A stretch of 64,000 bases of DNA. Source: an uncultured Ruminococcus sp. (lineage in GTDB: Bacteria; Bacillota; Clostridia; Oscillospirales; Acutalibacteraceae). Each line of letters begins with the position of its first letter. The stretch's first letter is position 1. Positions 1 to 8,381 of this stretch are shown piece after piece. The notes beneath the pieces are model-generated. The model made no database searches, had not been told where the DNA came from, and was given only the letters and a program-made list of their open reading frames with translations. The translations under genes were made by a program, and so were the position numbers. The stretch covers positions 1 to 64,000 of the forward strand of contig CACYWT010000019.1 in NCBI GenBank assembly GCA_902778175.1. The letters run 5' to 3'.

Positions 1-303
1 GAGGATTCTGATATGACACAAAAAGAAGTTGCAGAAAAATTATTCATGCATCTGACACAGTATCGCCGCTACGAAAGCGGCGAAAGTGAAATACCATTCA
101 GCATTGCAATTCGTCTTGCAAAATTGTATGATGTTTCCTTGGATTATATTGCAGGAACTACAAATGAAATGCGTGGATTAAGCGCATCTTCGTTGAGCGA
201 ACTGGAAACATATCTTATTTCATGCTTTCGTCAGCTTGATTCTATTAATAAAGGAAGAATACTTGAAAGAATTGATATTATGTTATCACTTCACAATAAA
301 TAA
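1..303 (+). CDS. XRE-family HTH regulator, C-terminal part (cut by window edge)
   Basis: This is the end of a DNA-binding regulator of the Cro/C1 (HTH_3) type. The reading frame is open from base 1, giving E-D-S-D before the first Met at base 13. That continues the usual 'LR.D.dmTQ.evA..L' start of the family, so the Met at 13 is probably internal and the true start lies left of the window. The HTH helices are visible (TQKEVAEKL, then QYRRYESGESEIP), followed by the typical LAKLYDVSLDYIAGTT segment. About 45 further residues form a probable helical dimerisation tail. It ends 213 bp before a decayed AlbA_2-type gene whose promoter is full of repeats, and it may bind there (inference). The regulated genes are unknown. 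Confidence 0.8.
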   Translation, partial: EDSDMTQKEVAEKLFMHLTQYRRYESGESEIPFSIAIRLAKLYDVSLDYIAGTTNEMRGLSASSLSELETYLISCFRQLDSINKGRILERIDIMLSLHNK

Positions 304-396
304 ACACTCGCACCCCTGGGAGTAAACAGGAGCGCGGCTGTATTGCCAATTTTAATACATTATGTAGTACCATCATCATAATATGTCACCCGAAGG

Positions 397-496
397 CATT
401 TTATAAGACTATTTGTCATTTTATAAGCATTTTATAAGACTTTATTCGTAATTTATTAGAATAATAGATTGACAAATTCTAATAAAATGCTTATAA
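397..496. repeat. Direct and inverted repeats around a promoter (candidate operator)
   Basis: An 11-bp direct repeat, CATTTTATAAG, occurs at 397-407, 417-427 and 428-438. The 15-bp sequence at 421-435 (TTATAAGCATTTTAT) recurs as its exact reverse complement at 482-496, across the -10 box of the downstream promoter. A second inverted pair (TTTATTAGAAT / ATTCTAATAAA) flanks the -35 box. Repeats placed over promoter elements suggest regulator binding. The adjacent XRE protein is the obvious candidate, but that link is inference. Confidence 0.6.
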
Positions 497-497
497 T
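469..497 (+). promoter_or_regulatory. Sigma-A promoter of the AlbA_2-type gene
   Basis: TTGACA at 469-474 and TATAAT at 492-497 are separated by 17 bp, a perfect consensus. The RBS AGGAGG and an ATG at 517 follow closely. The intact promoter contrasts with the broken gene behind it. Confidence 0.8.
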
Positions 498-516
498 TTG
501 ATCAGGAGGCGATATT

Positions 517-1888
517 ATGCTTGAAACCGAGCTTATAGCTTTGATAAGGAACATTCAATCAGTAAAAAGCGAAAGCAATAAGACAGAAGTCAAAGCCGCT
601 GCAAAAGGCTGCCCTAAGATTCGCGATACCCTTTCTTCATTTTCCAATCAGTCAGGCGGCGGTGTCATTATCTTTGGTGTAGATGAAAATGACAGCTTCA
701 ATGTGTGCGGAGTGTATGACGCTGCCGATCTGATGAAAAAGGTCGAAGCCCAGTGTCTTGAAATGACACCGGTGATAAGACCGCTTTTTTCTGTTGCCCG
801 GATTGATAATAAAACAGTGGTATCCGCCGAAATAAAGGAAATAGACAATACTGATAAACCATGCTTTTACAGCGGAGTCGGTCGCTTGAAAGGCTCTTAT
901 ATACGCTGCGGAGATGCCGACAGACTTATGACCGAATACGAGGTCTATAGCTTTGAAGCATTCAAGAAAAAGATACAGGATGAGCTGCGTACTTCCGAAA
1001 GAGCGGTAAGGATATACAAACAAAAGCTTTTGAGCTTTATATAAATCTGCTCAGAACAAAGAAACCGAACCTTGCAGAGCTGCCTACCGAAGATCTGTGC
1101 CGCTTGCAGGGCTTTACAGAGAATGACAAGCCCACTCTTGCCGGACTTATGCTGTTTTCGGTTTATCCTCAGGCATTCTTTCCGCAGCTTTGTATAACGG
1201 CGGTATCTGTTCCGGGGACGGAGATCAGCAGCACCGGACCCGTCGGAGAGAGATTCATCGACAACAAAAGAATAGACGGAAATCTTGTCCAGATGCTGAA
1301 CGACGCCATGCATTTTGTGCGGAACAATATGAAAACGGCTACCATAATTGATCCCGACACAGGCAAAAGAACAGACAGAACGGATTATCCGGTCATTGCG
1401 ATCAGAGAACGATCAGAATGTTCACAGATCGCTTTGAGATAGAGAATCCCGGCGGACTATACGGCAGAATGACGCTTGACAGGCTCGGAAAGTTTGCCGC
1501 TGATACCCGCAATCCTGCTATTGCAAACGCTATGGAGGTACTCGGAGAGACTGAGAACCGTTACAGCGGTATTCCGACCATTATCAGCGCTATGGAGGAA
1601 CACGGACTGCCTGAACCGATATTTGAAAGTGACCGGGGTATTTTCAAGGTCACGCTATATAAAAGTCGGGCAAACACAGCGACCGACCCTGTTATGACTG
1701 AAATTCTTAATTTCTGCCGTACCCCAAAAAGTCGAGCTGAACTTGAAGCTTTGTTCAAGGGACGCCTGACTATCGCTTATGTGATGGAAAGATATGTCAA
1801 GCCCATGACCCAAAACAAGCAACTCGCTTTGACGATCCCCGACAAGCCGAAAAGCAAAAATCAAAGATATTATACTGTAAATTCATAA
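517..1888 (+). pseudogene. AlbA_2/Schlafen-type ATP-binding transcriptional regulator, frameshifted and internally deleted
   Basis: Three successive frames together make one protein of the 'putative DNA-binding / ATP-binding' family with an N-terminal AlbA_2 domain. The first part (517 to about 1030) carries the AlbA_2 signature (E.K.A, then FSNQSGGGVIIFGVDE) and stops at 1044. The homologous continuation ('AFELYINLLRTKKPNLAEL') is in another frame from about 1023, so a frameshift lies near 1020-1030. The middle part ends after 'DYPVIAIRE'. The next conserved block, 'MFTDRFEIENPGGLYGR', starts almost at once in a third frame. The roughly 20 residues that normally lie between them, including the HRDY-type motif, are missing. 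An 8-bp direct repeat (CGATCAGA) sits at this junction (about 1399-1417). The C-terminal third looks normal. Function is almost certainly lost. Sequencing error could explain the first lesion but not the deletion. Confidence 0.85.
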
Positions 1889-1974
1889 CAGATATACTAA
1901 AGCCGCCCGGAGAGGTATGCGTCAGATATCAGTCCGGGAATAACTGACTATGCTCTGTTGTGTGATGCAGTGGG

Positions 1975-2004
1975 TTGACAGATAGAGGGAGATTTTTGTA
2001 TAAT
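1975..2004 (+). promoter_or_regulatory. Sigma-A promoter of trpS
   Basis: TTGACA at 1975-1980 and TATAAT at 1999-2004 are spaced by 18 bp. The leader to the ATG at 2073 is about 60 nt, too short for a T-box, and no T-box consensus is visible. Confidence 0.8.
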
Positions 2005-2072
2005 GTAATGGCGGAATGCATGAAAATGCGTTTGGATAAAAAACATAAACCGGTTTTCAGGAGGAAATATAA

Positions 2073-3182
2073 ATGAACAGTGAAAAGAAAATAATTCTGA
2101 CAGGTGACCGCCCGACCGGCCGACTTCATCTCGGACATTATGTCGGCTCCCTTAAAAGACGAGTTGAACTTCAGAATTCGGGAGAATATGACGAAATATA
2201 TATTCTCGTAGCGGACGATCAGGCTTTGACTGATAATGCGGATAATCCCGAAAAAATACGCGATAATATCGTGAATGTAGCGCTTGACTATCTTTCGGCA
2301 GGTCTTGACCCCGAAAAGGTCACTGTATGTATACAGTCTGCTCTTCCTGCATTACACGCTCTTACTTTCTACTACATGAACCTCGTTACAACTGCAAGAC
2401 TTGCCCGTAACCCTACCGTCAAAGCGGAAATACAGATGAGAGGCTTCGCTGATGAAGGTCTGCCGGCAGGATTTTTCTCCTATCCCGTATCACAGGCGGC
2501 GGATATTACGGCTTTTAATGCTACAGTTGTTCCTGTCGGTGAGGATCAGCTCCCTATGATCGAACAGACAAGGGAGATCGTGGAGAAATTCAACCGTATC
2601 TACGGCGAAACACTTGTTCTTCCCAAGGCGGTAATCCCCGAAAATGAAACACAGCGACGTCTGCCCGGTGTTGACGGCAAGGCTAAAATGAGTAAATCCC
2701 TCGGCAACTGTATCTATATTTCCGACAGCCTGAAAACCATTAAAAAACAGGTCAACGGAAAAATGTTCACCGACCCCACCCATCTCAGAATCGAGGATCC
2801 GGGTCATCTTGAGGGCAATGTCGTATTTACATATCTCGATGCATTCTGTACTGACGATCATTTTGCCGAGTATCTTCCCGATTATGCAAATCTCGACGAG
2901 ATGAAGGAGCATTATTGCCGCGGCGGTCTTGGTGACGGCGTTTGCAAGAAATTTCTTATCAATGTTCTCGAGGAAACGCTTGCTCCGATAAGAGCGGAAA
3001 GGGCAAAATGGGAAGCGGATATAGATTCCGTCTACGATATCCTCAGCGCAGGAACCGCCAAGGCAAGAGAAGTAACAAACGAAACTCTTGCGCGTGTGCA
3101 GAAGGCTATGAAAATAGATTATTTTGCAGACCGCCGTATCGTCAGAGAATGGGAAAAGCTTCTTAAAGATCAGAATAAATAA
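2073..3182 (+). CDS. trpS: Tryptophanyl-tRNA synthetase
   Basis: This class I aminoacyl-tRNA synthetase charges tRNA-Trp with tryptophan in the cytosol. The HIGH-type motif is HLGH at residues 19-22 (in [11 protein letters not shown]) and the KMSKS loop is at about 205-209 ([10 protein letters not shown]). Both active-site signatures are intact. At 369 residues it is somewhat longer than the common form of about 330; the extra length is mostly in the C-terminal helical part. The start is supported by AGGAGG at 2059-2064. It is a monocistronic unit with its own consensus promoter and a strong terminator at 3197-3239. No T-box or trp attenuator was seen, so it appears to be expressed constitutively. 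Confidence 0.97.
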   Translation: MNSEKKIILTGDRPTGRLHLGHYVGSLKRRVELQNSGEYDEIYILVADDQALTDNADNPEKIRDNIVNVALDYLSAGLDPEKVTVCIQSALPALHALTFYYMNLVTTARLARNPTVKAEIQMRGFADEGLPAGFFSYPVSQAADITAFNATVVPVGEDQLPMIEQTREIVEKFNRIYGETLVLPKAVIPENETQRRLPGVDGKAKMSKSLGNCIYISDSLKTIKKQVNGKMFTDPTHLRIEDPGHLEGNVVFTYLDAFCTDDHFAEYLPDYANLDEMKEHYCRGGLGDGVCKKFLINVLEETLAPIRAERAKWEADIDSVYDILSAGTAKAREVTNETLARVQKAMKIDYFADRRIVREWEKLLKDQNK

Positions 3183-3196
3183 TATACTCAGAACCA

Positions 3197-3239
3197 AAAA
3201 TCAGCCGCGCCCTGAAAACAGGGACACGGCTGATTTTTT
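3197..3239 (+). terminator. Rho-independent terminator of trpS
   Basis: The stem AATCAGCCG / CGGCTGATT contains a second pairing CCCTG / CAGGG with an AAAA loop, and six T follow. It lies 15 bp after the trpS stop, and the first MITE copy begins right after its T-run. Confidence 0.9.
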
Positions 3240-3441
3240 AAGGCAATACCGCACAAAGATAGTGCCACAGATGCGCCTTCAATTTTTTCGTCAGAATGTG
3301 CAAAACAAGCGTAGTTAACCTGACGGTTATCAAGCGAGTTTTGTGCAGAATGACGGAAAAAGAGTACCCCAAGGGCACTTCCTTCGGGCGCAGCAGATGT
3401 GGTGCCAAGCCGTAAAGGCGGTCTTTGTGCGGTGTTGCCTT
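3240..3441. mobile_element. MITE-like element, copy 1 (202 bp, longest)
   Basis: The ends are inverted repeats: AAGGCAATACCGCACAAAGA at the left, and its near-exact reverse complement ending GTTGCCTT at the right. The interior carries a second inverted pair (about 3282-3305 and 3335-3360) around a TTAACCTGACGG core. This makes a long foldback with no credible gene. Nearly identical copies lie at 37815 and 45248. This copy has about 26 extra bases in the right half (about 3365-3390). Just beyond it, 3495-3517 carries another copy of the terminal repeat (TCTTTCTGTGGTATTGCC) whose outer bases form the stop codon of the neighbouring esterase gene. The whole 3240-3517 may therefore be a composite. 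No transposase is present in the window, so any mobilisation would be in trans (inference). Confidence 0.75.
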
Positions 3442-3514
3442 TATGTAATACTTAACATATCCAGCGCCGGAGATACGGCGCTGAGGAGTAAGCCATTCTT
3501 TCTGTGGTATTGCC

Positions 3515-5305
3515 TTAAAGCTCAAAATCCTCCCATGAGCCTGAAGAATATTTGAACTTTGTTTTTTCCTGTTTCCTGCCTGCCTTCGGTTCAACAGATG
3601 TGTCTATACGGAATATCTGACCTGCGTTTTTCTGGTCATTATAGTCCATATTCTCTGTCTGATAAGCAATAGTGCCTTTTGCGACATCTTCGTCCTTTAC
3701 ACCTGAACTGAATACTATCTTGGTCGGTCCCATCGGCACAACAGCGCGGTAAATATCCGTTCCTTCTACCCTTTCCATCTCAACGCCGGGCCATTCGCCT
3801 CCGTATAAGCCTCCGCTTATCTTATTTGTCGGTATAGCATCCCACCAATAAGCAAATACCTTATCCCATTTCGTCTTGCTGTTATCAAAATAGATGAAGT
3901 TTTCCTTTACTTTGAGTCCGGGATCATCGGGAGCTATGCTGATCTCAGGGGGGACGCTCCTGATACTGGTTCTTTCTTCATATTTTACCGGAACGCCACA
4001 TTCCAGCGCCTCAACCTTCTGCTCGAACATCGCCTGTAAAAATTCGGGATAGATATTTCTCCAGTACATAGGTTCATGACGACCCGGCTCGTATTTGTCA
4101 AATACAAGTTTATCCTTAGGATAACCCTTTTCTATCAGCATATTATACACCGGTTCGTTGACATCTCCGTTATCTCCTCCGAACGCGCCTGCATAAAAAT
4201 AGAGAAAAGGTGAATTATCCATATTTACCTTTCCATTAATGAACTCAGCCCATGTATTGTCATCATATAGCTGGAATGAAGCGGACATTACGCCTGCTGT
4301 GCCGAATTTATCAGGATGGGCAAGCACAGCGTAAAAGGATTCCAGTCCGCCGAGGGAGCTGCCTGCGAGCGCGGTATGCTTTGCATCGGTATAGACATTG
4401 TAGTTTTTCTGAATAAAGGGCATGATAGTATCGCAGATATAATCGGCAAATGCATTTCCATGCTTTTCGGTCTGAAGCATTTCATCTTCGTTTTCTGTTG
4501 ATTTCAGATCACCGATATCAGGCACAAGTTCGTTGTCCCTGTTGCCCTCGATATTGGAAATGCCAACGATAACAGCCTTATTGTCTGTCACCGACATCAT
4601 CGCAGTAACGCTTTCGGAAACATTCCAGCTGTCGGTATCGCTGTCCATTCCTCTTTCTCTGCCGGTAGCAAGTATGGTCTGTCCGTCGAACATATAGATC
4701 GTGGAATATTTTTCCTCTGAGTTTTTATCGTAATCCTTCGGCGTCCAGACATATACGGATTTGTCAATACCGTCAAAACTGAATTGATGTGTATCAAATG
4801 CCGGATCATATTTCAGATCCATTCCCTCCGCATAAGGAAGGAGCTTTTTATCTTTAAGATACCACCCTGCTGTAAAGCGGTTAAAGGCTAAATTGCTGCT
4901 GACGATATTATCGCCGTATGTGATATGTACCATATTGTAAAGCTTAGGATCGCCCTTGCAGGTGAAGGTCACATGATCCTCGCCTTCTTCCGATTTCGTC
5001 ATTTCAATATCTTCTGTTTTTCCGCTGGCGGTATTCAGGAATGTTGCCGTCATTTTGCTGTTTTTACCGGCATCTCTGATAAATACAGTGTGAAGTCCGT
5101 CATTTTCTTTTTCTTCGCCGCTTTTTTCTTCTTTGCTGCTTTCTTCTTTACTGCTTTCTTCTTTGCTGCTGTTGCTGCTTTCTTCCGTCTTAGTCTGGCT
5201 TTTGCTTTCTTGACTGTTCTGTGCTGTTCCGCTGCTGCATCCTGCCGCAAGGGATAAACACAAAGCAGCCGCAAGAATTCCTGTAACAAAACTTCTGGCT
5301 TTCAT
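3515..5305 (-). CDS. Secreted lipoprotein esterase (esterase D type) with C-terminal CBM26-like starch-binding module
   Basis: The 596-residue product starts with a lipoprotein signal (lipobox LAAGC), then a Ser/Glu/Lys-rich linker to about residue 75. An N-terminal beta domain follows, then an alpha/beta-hydrolase of the putative esterase family. The nucleophile motif is GSSLGG near residue 315 and a likely catalytic His is in GRHEPMYW near 410. From about residue 467 a CBM26-like module begins (FIYFDNSKTKWDKVFAYWWD), closely resembling the third module of the surface protein at 13289-15607. The likely role is to hold the enzyme on the outer membrane face and target it to starch or starch-associated esters; the substrate is not shown. 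GGAGG supports the start at 5305. The TAA stop lies inside a MITE-type terminal repeat, so the original C-terminus may have been altered slightly. Confidence 0.85.
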   Translation of the reverse strand: MKARSFVTGILAAALCLSLAAGCSSGTAQNSQESKSQTKTEESSNSSKEESSKEESSKEEKSGEEKENDGLHTVFIRDAGKNSKMTATFLNTASGKTEDIEMTKSEEGEDHVTFTCKGDPKLYNMVHITYGDNIVSSNLAFNRFTAGWYLKDKKLLPYAEGMDLKYDPAFDTHQFSFDGIDKSVYVWTPKDYDKNSEEKYSTIYMFDGQTILATGRERGMDSDTDSWNVSESVTAMMSVTDNKAVIVGISNIEGNRDNELVPDIGDLKSTENEDEMLQTEKHGNAFADYICDTIMPFIQKNYNVYTDAKHTALAGSSLGGLESFYAVLAHPDKFGTAGVMSASFQLYDDNTWAEFINGKVNMDNSPFLYFYAGAFGGDNGDVNEPVYNMLIEKGYPKDKLVFDKYEPGRHEPMYWRNIYPEFLQAMFEQKVEALECGVPVKYEERTSIRSVPPEISIAPDDPGLKVKENFIYFDNSKTKWDKVFAYWWDAIPTNKISGGLYGGEWPGVEMERVEGTDIYRAVVPMGPTKIVFSSGVKDEDVAKGTIAYQTENMDYNDQKNAGQIFRIDTSVEPKAGRKQEKTKFKYSSGSWEDFEL

Positions 5306-5419
5306 ATGGATCTTCCTCCCCGTTGTTTAAGAAAATGTTTCTTTCACATTCAGTATACCTGCAAAGACGGGAAATATCAAACAACCATTCAAAAAATAAA
5401 ACAACCTGACGGACAATAA

Positions 5420-6253
5420 TTAAAACAGCGGTTTATCCCTGTCGAACCATACTCCCCAGTTTATAATTTTTTCCTCGCGTATTTCCTTTGCCATAAACAG
5501 AAAGGGCAATACGACCGTTTCATTATAGAATGTATAGGACATTATATACCCGTTTTCCGTTTCGATCTGACTGCATTTCATAATATTTATATCGCACATC
5601 TTTTTCATCAGCTTTTCGGCTTTTTCAGGCGGTATCTCAGTCCGGGAAGATATAAGGGAAAGCGAAAGCGGGGTATTCAGCCGGGTGTACATAAAGAACA
5701 GTATTTTAAGGGAATCCTTGTTTGAAAAAACGCTCATTATCTCAGCCAGATCGGCAGGATCACCGAGGGACTCACAAAAACCCTTTTCCGGCTCAGGCAT
5801 AAAGAAAAAATATCTGAAATCAGAGTTTAATCTGGCGTCCATAATACCTTCATTCAAACAGAGTCTTGAGTAATAGCCTATACCCTCCGAATGTTTCAGA
5901 TTGTTTATCAGTTCGATACCAAGGCTTTCCTTGATATGCTTTTCATTAAGGATAGCCATTGCTGCAGCCCAGAAATAATGAAACACTTTGTTCATCGCTT
6001 CGGTCCTGTCCACCGATTGTACCTCACTGATTATCATATCAACGATCGTATATGTATTTTCTCTTCCGAAAAGCATATCCGTACTTACGCCGAGAGCGTC
6101 GGCAATAAGAGGTATGCTCTCCGCATCGGGAACTCCTCCCCTTTCCCATTTTGAAACCGCCTGAGTAGTGACGCCGATCATCTTACCAAGCTGTTCCTGT
6201 GTGATCTCTTTACTGATACGGTATTTTTTGATCTGTTCTCCGATAATACTCAT
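5420..6253 (-). CDS. XRE-family transcriptional regulator with winged-helix-like C-terminal region
   Basis: An N-terminal HTH_3 domain spans about residues 5-62 (ITQEQLGKMIGVTTQAVSKWERGGVPD, then ALGVSTDMLFG). The remaining 210 residues are helical. A segment near 175-240 (SLKILFFMYTRLNTPLSLSLISSRTEIPPEKAEKLMKKM, described here only by position) resembles an ArsR-like winged helix that could sense a signal; this is inference from the pattern. It is transcribed toward the esterase gene and separated from it by 114 bp. Its own promoter has a small dyad downstream of -10, suggesting autoregulation. The target genes are unknown; the neighbouring esterase or HAD gene are the nearest candidates. 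Confidence 0.8.
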   Translation of the reverse strand: MSIIGEQIKKYRISKEITQEQLGKMIGVTTQAVSKWERGGVPDAESIPLIADALGVSTDMLFGRENTYTIVDMIISEVQSVDRTEAMNKVFHYFWAAAMAILNEKHIKESLGIELINNLKHSEGIGYYSRLCLNEGIMDARLNSDFRYFFFMPEPEKGFCESLGDPADLAEIMSVFSNKDSLKILFFMYTRLNTPLSLSLISSRTEIPPEKAEKLMKKMCDINIMKCSQIETENGYIMSYTFYNETVVLPFLFMAKEIREEKIINWGVWFDRDKPLF

Positions 6254-6296
6254 AATGCTTTTCCTCCTTTTGGACGAGCGGTCATTATCTTTTGTT

Positions 6297-6351
6297 CAAC
6301 CAATGGTTTACCTGATAATTCTATATTATCATTACATTACTGTTGTGTCAA
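6297..6351 (-). promoter_or_regulatory. Promoter and candidate operator of the XRE gene at 5420-6253
   Basis: On the minus strand TTGACA (6351-6346) and TAATAT (6328-6323) are spaced by 17 bp. Just downstream, AACCAATGGTT at about 6298-6308 is a near-palindrome, placed where a repressor would block the start of transcription. Confidence 0.6.
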
Positions 6352-6399
6352 CTTATTTCATCAGCAAAGAGATCATAACCAAAAAAGAAAATAAGATAC

Positions 6400-6428
6400 T
6401 TGTATCATGATCTGAAAATTGATATAAT
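6400..6428 (+). promoter_or_regulatory. Promoter of the HAD hydrolase gene
   Basis: TTGTAT at 6400-6405 and TATAAT at 6423-6428 are spaced by 17 bp, 47 bp before the start codon. Confidence 0.65.
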
Positions 6429-6475
6429 AAGCTGTAAGGATCAATTCATGAAAGCAACGCAAAAAGGAGTAAATT

Positions 6476-7183
6476 ATGATAACGACAATACTTTTTGATC
6501 TTGACGGAACTCTTCTCCCTATGGATAACGATGAATTCACAAAGGGATATTTTGGTCTGCTTGTAAGAAAGCTTGCGCCCTACGGCTATGATAAGCAGGA
6601 GCTTGTCCCGGCAGTATGGACGGGTACTGCGGCTATGGTGAAGAACGACGGCAAATGCAGCAATTATGAAACATTCTGGAAAACCTTTGCCGGTGTCCTC
6701 GGGGACAGGGTATATGAAACAAAGCCTGTTTTCGATGACTTCTACAGCTGCGAGTTCAATAATGCAAAGGCTTTCTGCGGCTTCAATGATAAGGCAAATG
6801 AAGCCGTTAAAACTGCGCGGAAGCTTGGATATCGCACAGCTCTGGCATCTAATCCGTTATTCCCCATAGAAGCGCAAAAAGCCCGTGTGAAATGGGCAGG
6901 CGCAGACCCGGACAGCTTTGAATTTATCGCATCATACGAGAATTTATCCTTCTGCAAGCCGAACCCCGATTATTACCGCGCGCTTGCAAAACAGCTCAAT
7001 GTAAAGCCGGAGGAATGTCTTATGGTCGGAAACGACGTTTCCGAGGATATGATAGCGGAATCCGCCGGAATGTCTGTTTTTCTTATGACGGACTGCATTA
7101 TCAATAAGGAAAACAGGGATATTTCAGGCTATACAAAAGGCGGTTTTGATGAACTGATAAAACATATTGCATATGACCGGTAA
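6476..7183 (+). CDS. HAD-superfamily phosphatase
   Basis: This is a 235-residue haloacid-dehalogenase-type hydrolase, probably a small-molecule phosphatase. Motif I is DLDGT with the nucleophile Asp8 and acid/base Asp10. Motif II is the Ser/Asn region in ALASNP (about 123-128), motif III is Lys in FCKPNPDYY, and motif IV is GNDVSEDM. All catalytic residues are present. The cap is helical, of the C1 type. The physiological substrate cannot be read from the sequence. An AAGGAG RBS, its own promoter and a terminator make it a single-gene unit. Confidence 0.9.
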   Translation: MITTILFDLDGTLLPMDNDEFTKGYFGLLVRKLAPYGYDKQELVPAVWTGTAAMVKNDGKCSNYETFWKTFAGVLGDRVYETKPVFDDFYSCEFNNAKAFCGFNDKANEAVKTARKLGYRTALASNPLFPIEAQKARVKWAGADPDSFEFIASYENLSFCKPNPDYYRALAKQLNVKPEECLMVGNDVSEDMIAESAGMSVFLMTDCIINKENRDISGYTKGGFDELIKHIAYDR

Positions 7184-7190
7184 AAAAGAA

Positions 7191-7234
7191 AGCAGCGTTT
7201 CAGAATGAACCATTCGTGAAACGCTGTTTATTTA
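7191..7234. terminator. Terminator between convergent HAD and DHH genes
   Basis: CAGCGTTTCA (7193-7202) pairs with TGAAACGCTG (7217-7226) and is followed by TTTATTTATT. It ends the HAD gene and may also serve the opposing DHH gene. Confidence 0.8.
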
Positions 7235-7243
7235 TTATCATCA

Positions 7244-8173
7244 TCACCCGTTCAGAGCCTTGATGATATCCGGCAGAGCCGCATCTACCTTATCGTTATC
7301 AAGCTGGCAGGTACCTGCATTATGGTGACCACCGCCGCCGTATTGCAGACACAGTTCGCCTATATCGACCTGTGACGTTTTATTTACAATTGATTTGCCG
7401 ATCATAACGGCAGTATTCTGCTTTTTGAAACCCCATGCAACATGGACGGAGATCTGACATTCGGGATACATTGCATAAATCATAAAACGGTTGCCTGCAT
7501 GGATTATCTCCTCATTGCGAAGATCAAGGACTATTACCTTGTCATGTATCTGAGCAAGATCCCTGAGCTGCTGCTTGAACATCTCTGTTTCGGAAAAATA
7601 CAGATCCACTCTTTCCTTGACATCGGGAAGCTCAAGTATCTCATCTATAGTATGATCCATACAGTAGCCGATAAGCTGCATCATAAGCTGATAGTTTGAA
7701 ATACGGAAATGACGGAAACGTCCGAGACCCGTCCGGGGATCCATAAGATAATGCAGCAGCACCCAGCCCTTGGGATTGAGTATCTCGTCAACCGTAAAAT
7801 CCGCGCTGTCGCCCTTATCGACAGCCTCCATCAATTCCTCGGTTATTCCCGGGAGATTTTCCTTGCCGCCGTAATAATTATATACAACACGGGCAGCGCT
7901 GCGGGCAGTAGGATCTATATACAGTTCACCGCCGCCGGATTCAATAGACCTGATCCTGTCCATTTCGGATTCATGATGGTCGAAGGCAAGACTGACCCTC
8001 GGATCATACGGCAGATTGGTAGTTATATCATTATCGGACAGCTCGATTATTCCGTCCTGCACATCCTTTGGGTGTACGAATTTGATATCTTCTATAATAT
8101 CAAGCTCACGCAGTATCATAGCGCAAACAAGACCGTCAAAGTCACTTCTGGTTACAAGGCGTTTCTTTCCCAT
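7244..8173 (-). CDS. DHH/DHHA1-family phosphoesterase
   Basis: The 309-residue cytosolic protein belongs to the DHH superfamily, which includes exopolyphosphatases and NrnA-type nanoRNases. Metal ligands are visible as DFDG (Asp11, Asp13) and DHHE (65-68). Near the C-terminus the DHHA1 signature GGGGHHNAGT (about 283-292) is intact. An unusually long helical segment separates the two domains. Substrate choice (polyphosphate, short RNA or a cyclic dinucleotide product) cannot be decided from sequence. It is monocistronic and convergent with the HAD gene. Confidence 0.88.
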   Translation of the reverse strand: MGKKRLVTRSDFDGLVCAMILRELDIIEDIKFVHPKDVQDGIIELSDNDITTNLPYDPRVSLAFDHHESEMDRIRSIESGGGELYIDPTARSAARVVYNYYGGKENLPGITEELMEAVDKGDSADFTVDEILNPKGWVLLHYLMDPRTGLGRFRHFRISNYQLMMQLIGYCMDHTIDEILELPDVKERVDLYFSETEMFKQQLRDLAQIHDKVIVLDLRNEEIIHAGNRFMIYAMYPECQISVHVAWGFKKQNTAVMIGKSIVNKTSQVDIGELCLQYGGGGHHNAGTCQLDNDKVDAALPDIIKALNG

Positions 8174-8334
8174 AGTGATTCCTCCCGAATAATTTTAATG
8201 CACAATGCTTACAGTTTTTATCAAATTTAAGCTGTAATATTATATATTTTGACCTATTATCATGTATTGTACCATATTTTCGGGATTTATGCAATAGAAT
8301 TTTCCTCTTTTTATTTATATTTCGCAAAGTATGA

Positions 8335-8377
8335 AAGAGTCCGGAGAAAAGAACTCTCCGGACTCTGCCGTTTTTTT
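8335..8377. terminator. Hairpin terminator downstream of cysK
   Basis: AGAGTCCGGAGA pairs with TCTCCGGACTCT over 12 bp. Seven T follow in the plus direction. Read from the cysK side the U-tract is weaker, so termination of cysK is likely but less certain. Confidence 0.65.
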
Positions 8378-8381
8378 ATTT

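Noticed and set aside
3238..3594. Minus-strand ORF of 118 codons covering MITE copy 1
   Set aside because: It consists of the repeat family's sequence, has no RBS and overlaps the esterase end. Similar reading frames arise wherever this repeat occurs.
4925..5257. Plus-strand ORF with Phe/Ala runs
   Set aside because: It is the antisense of the Ser/Glu/Lys-rich linker of the lipoprotein esterase.
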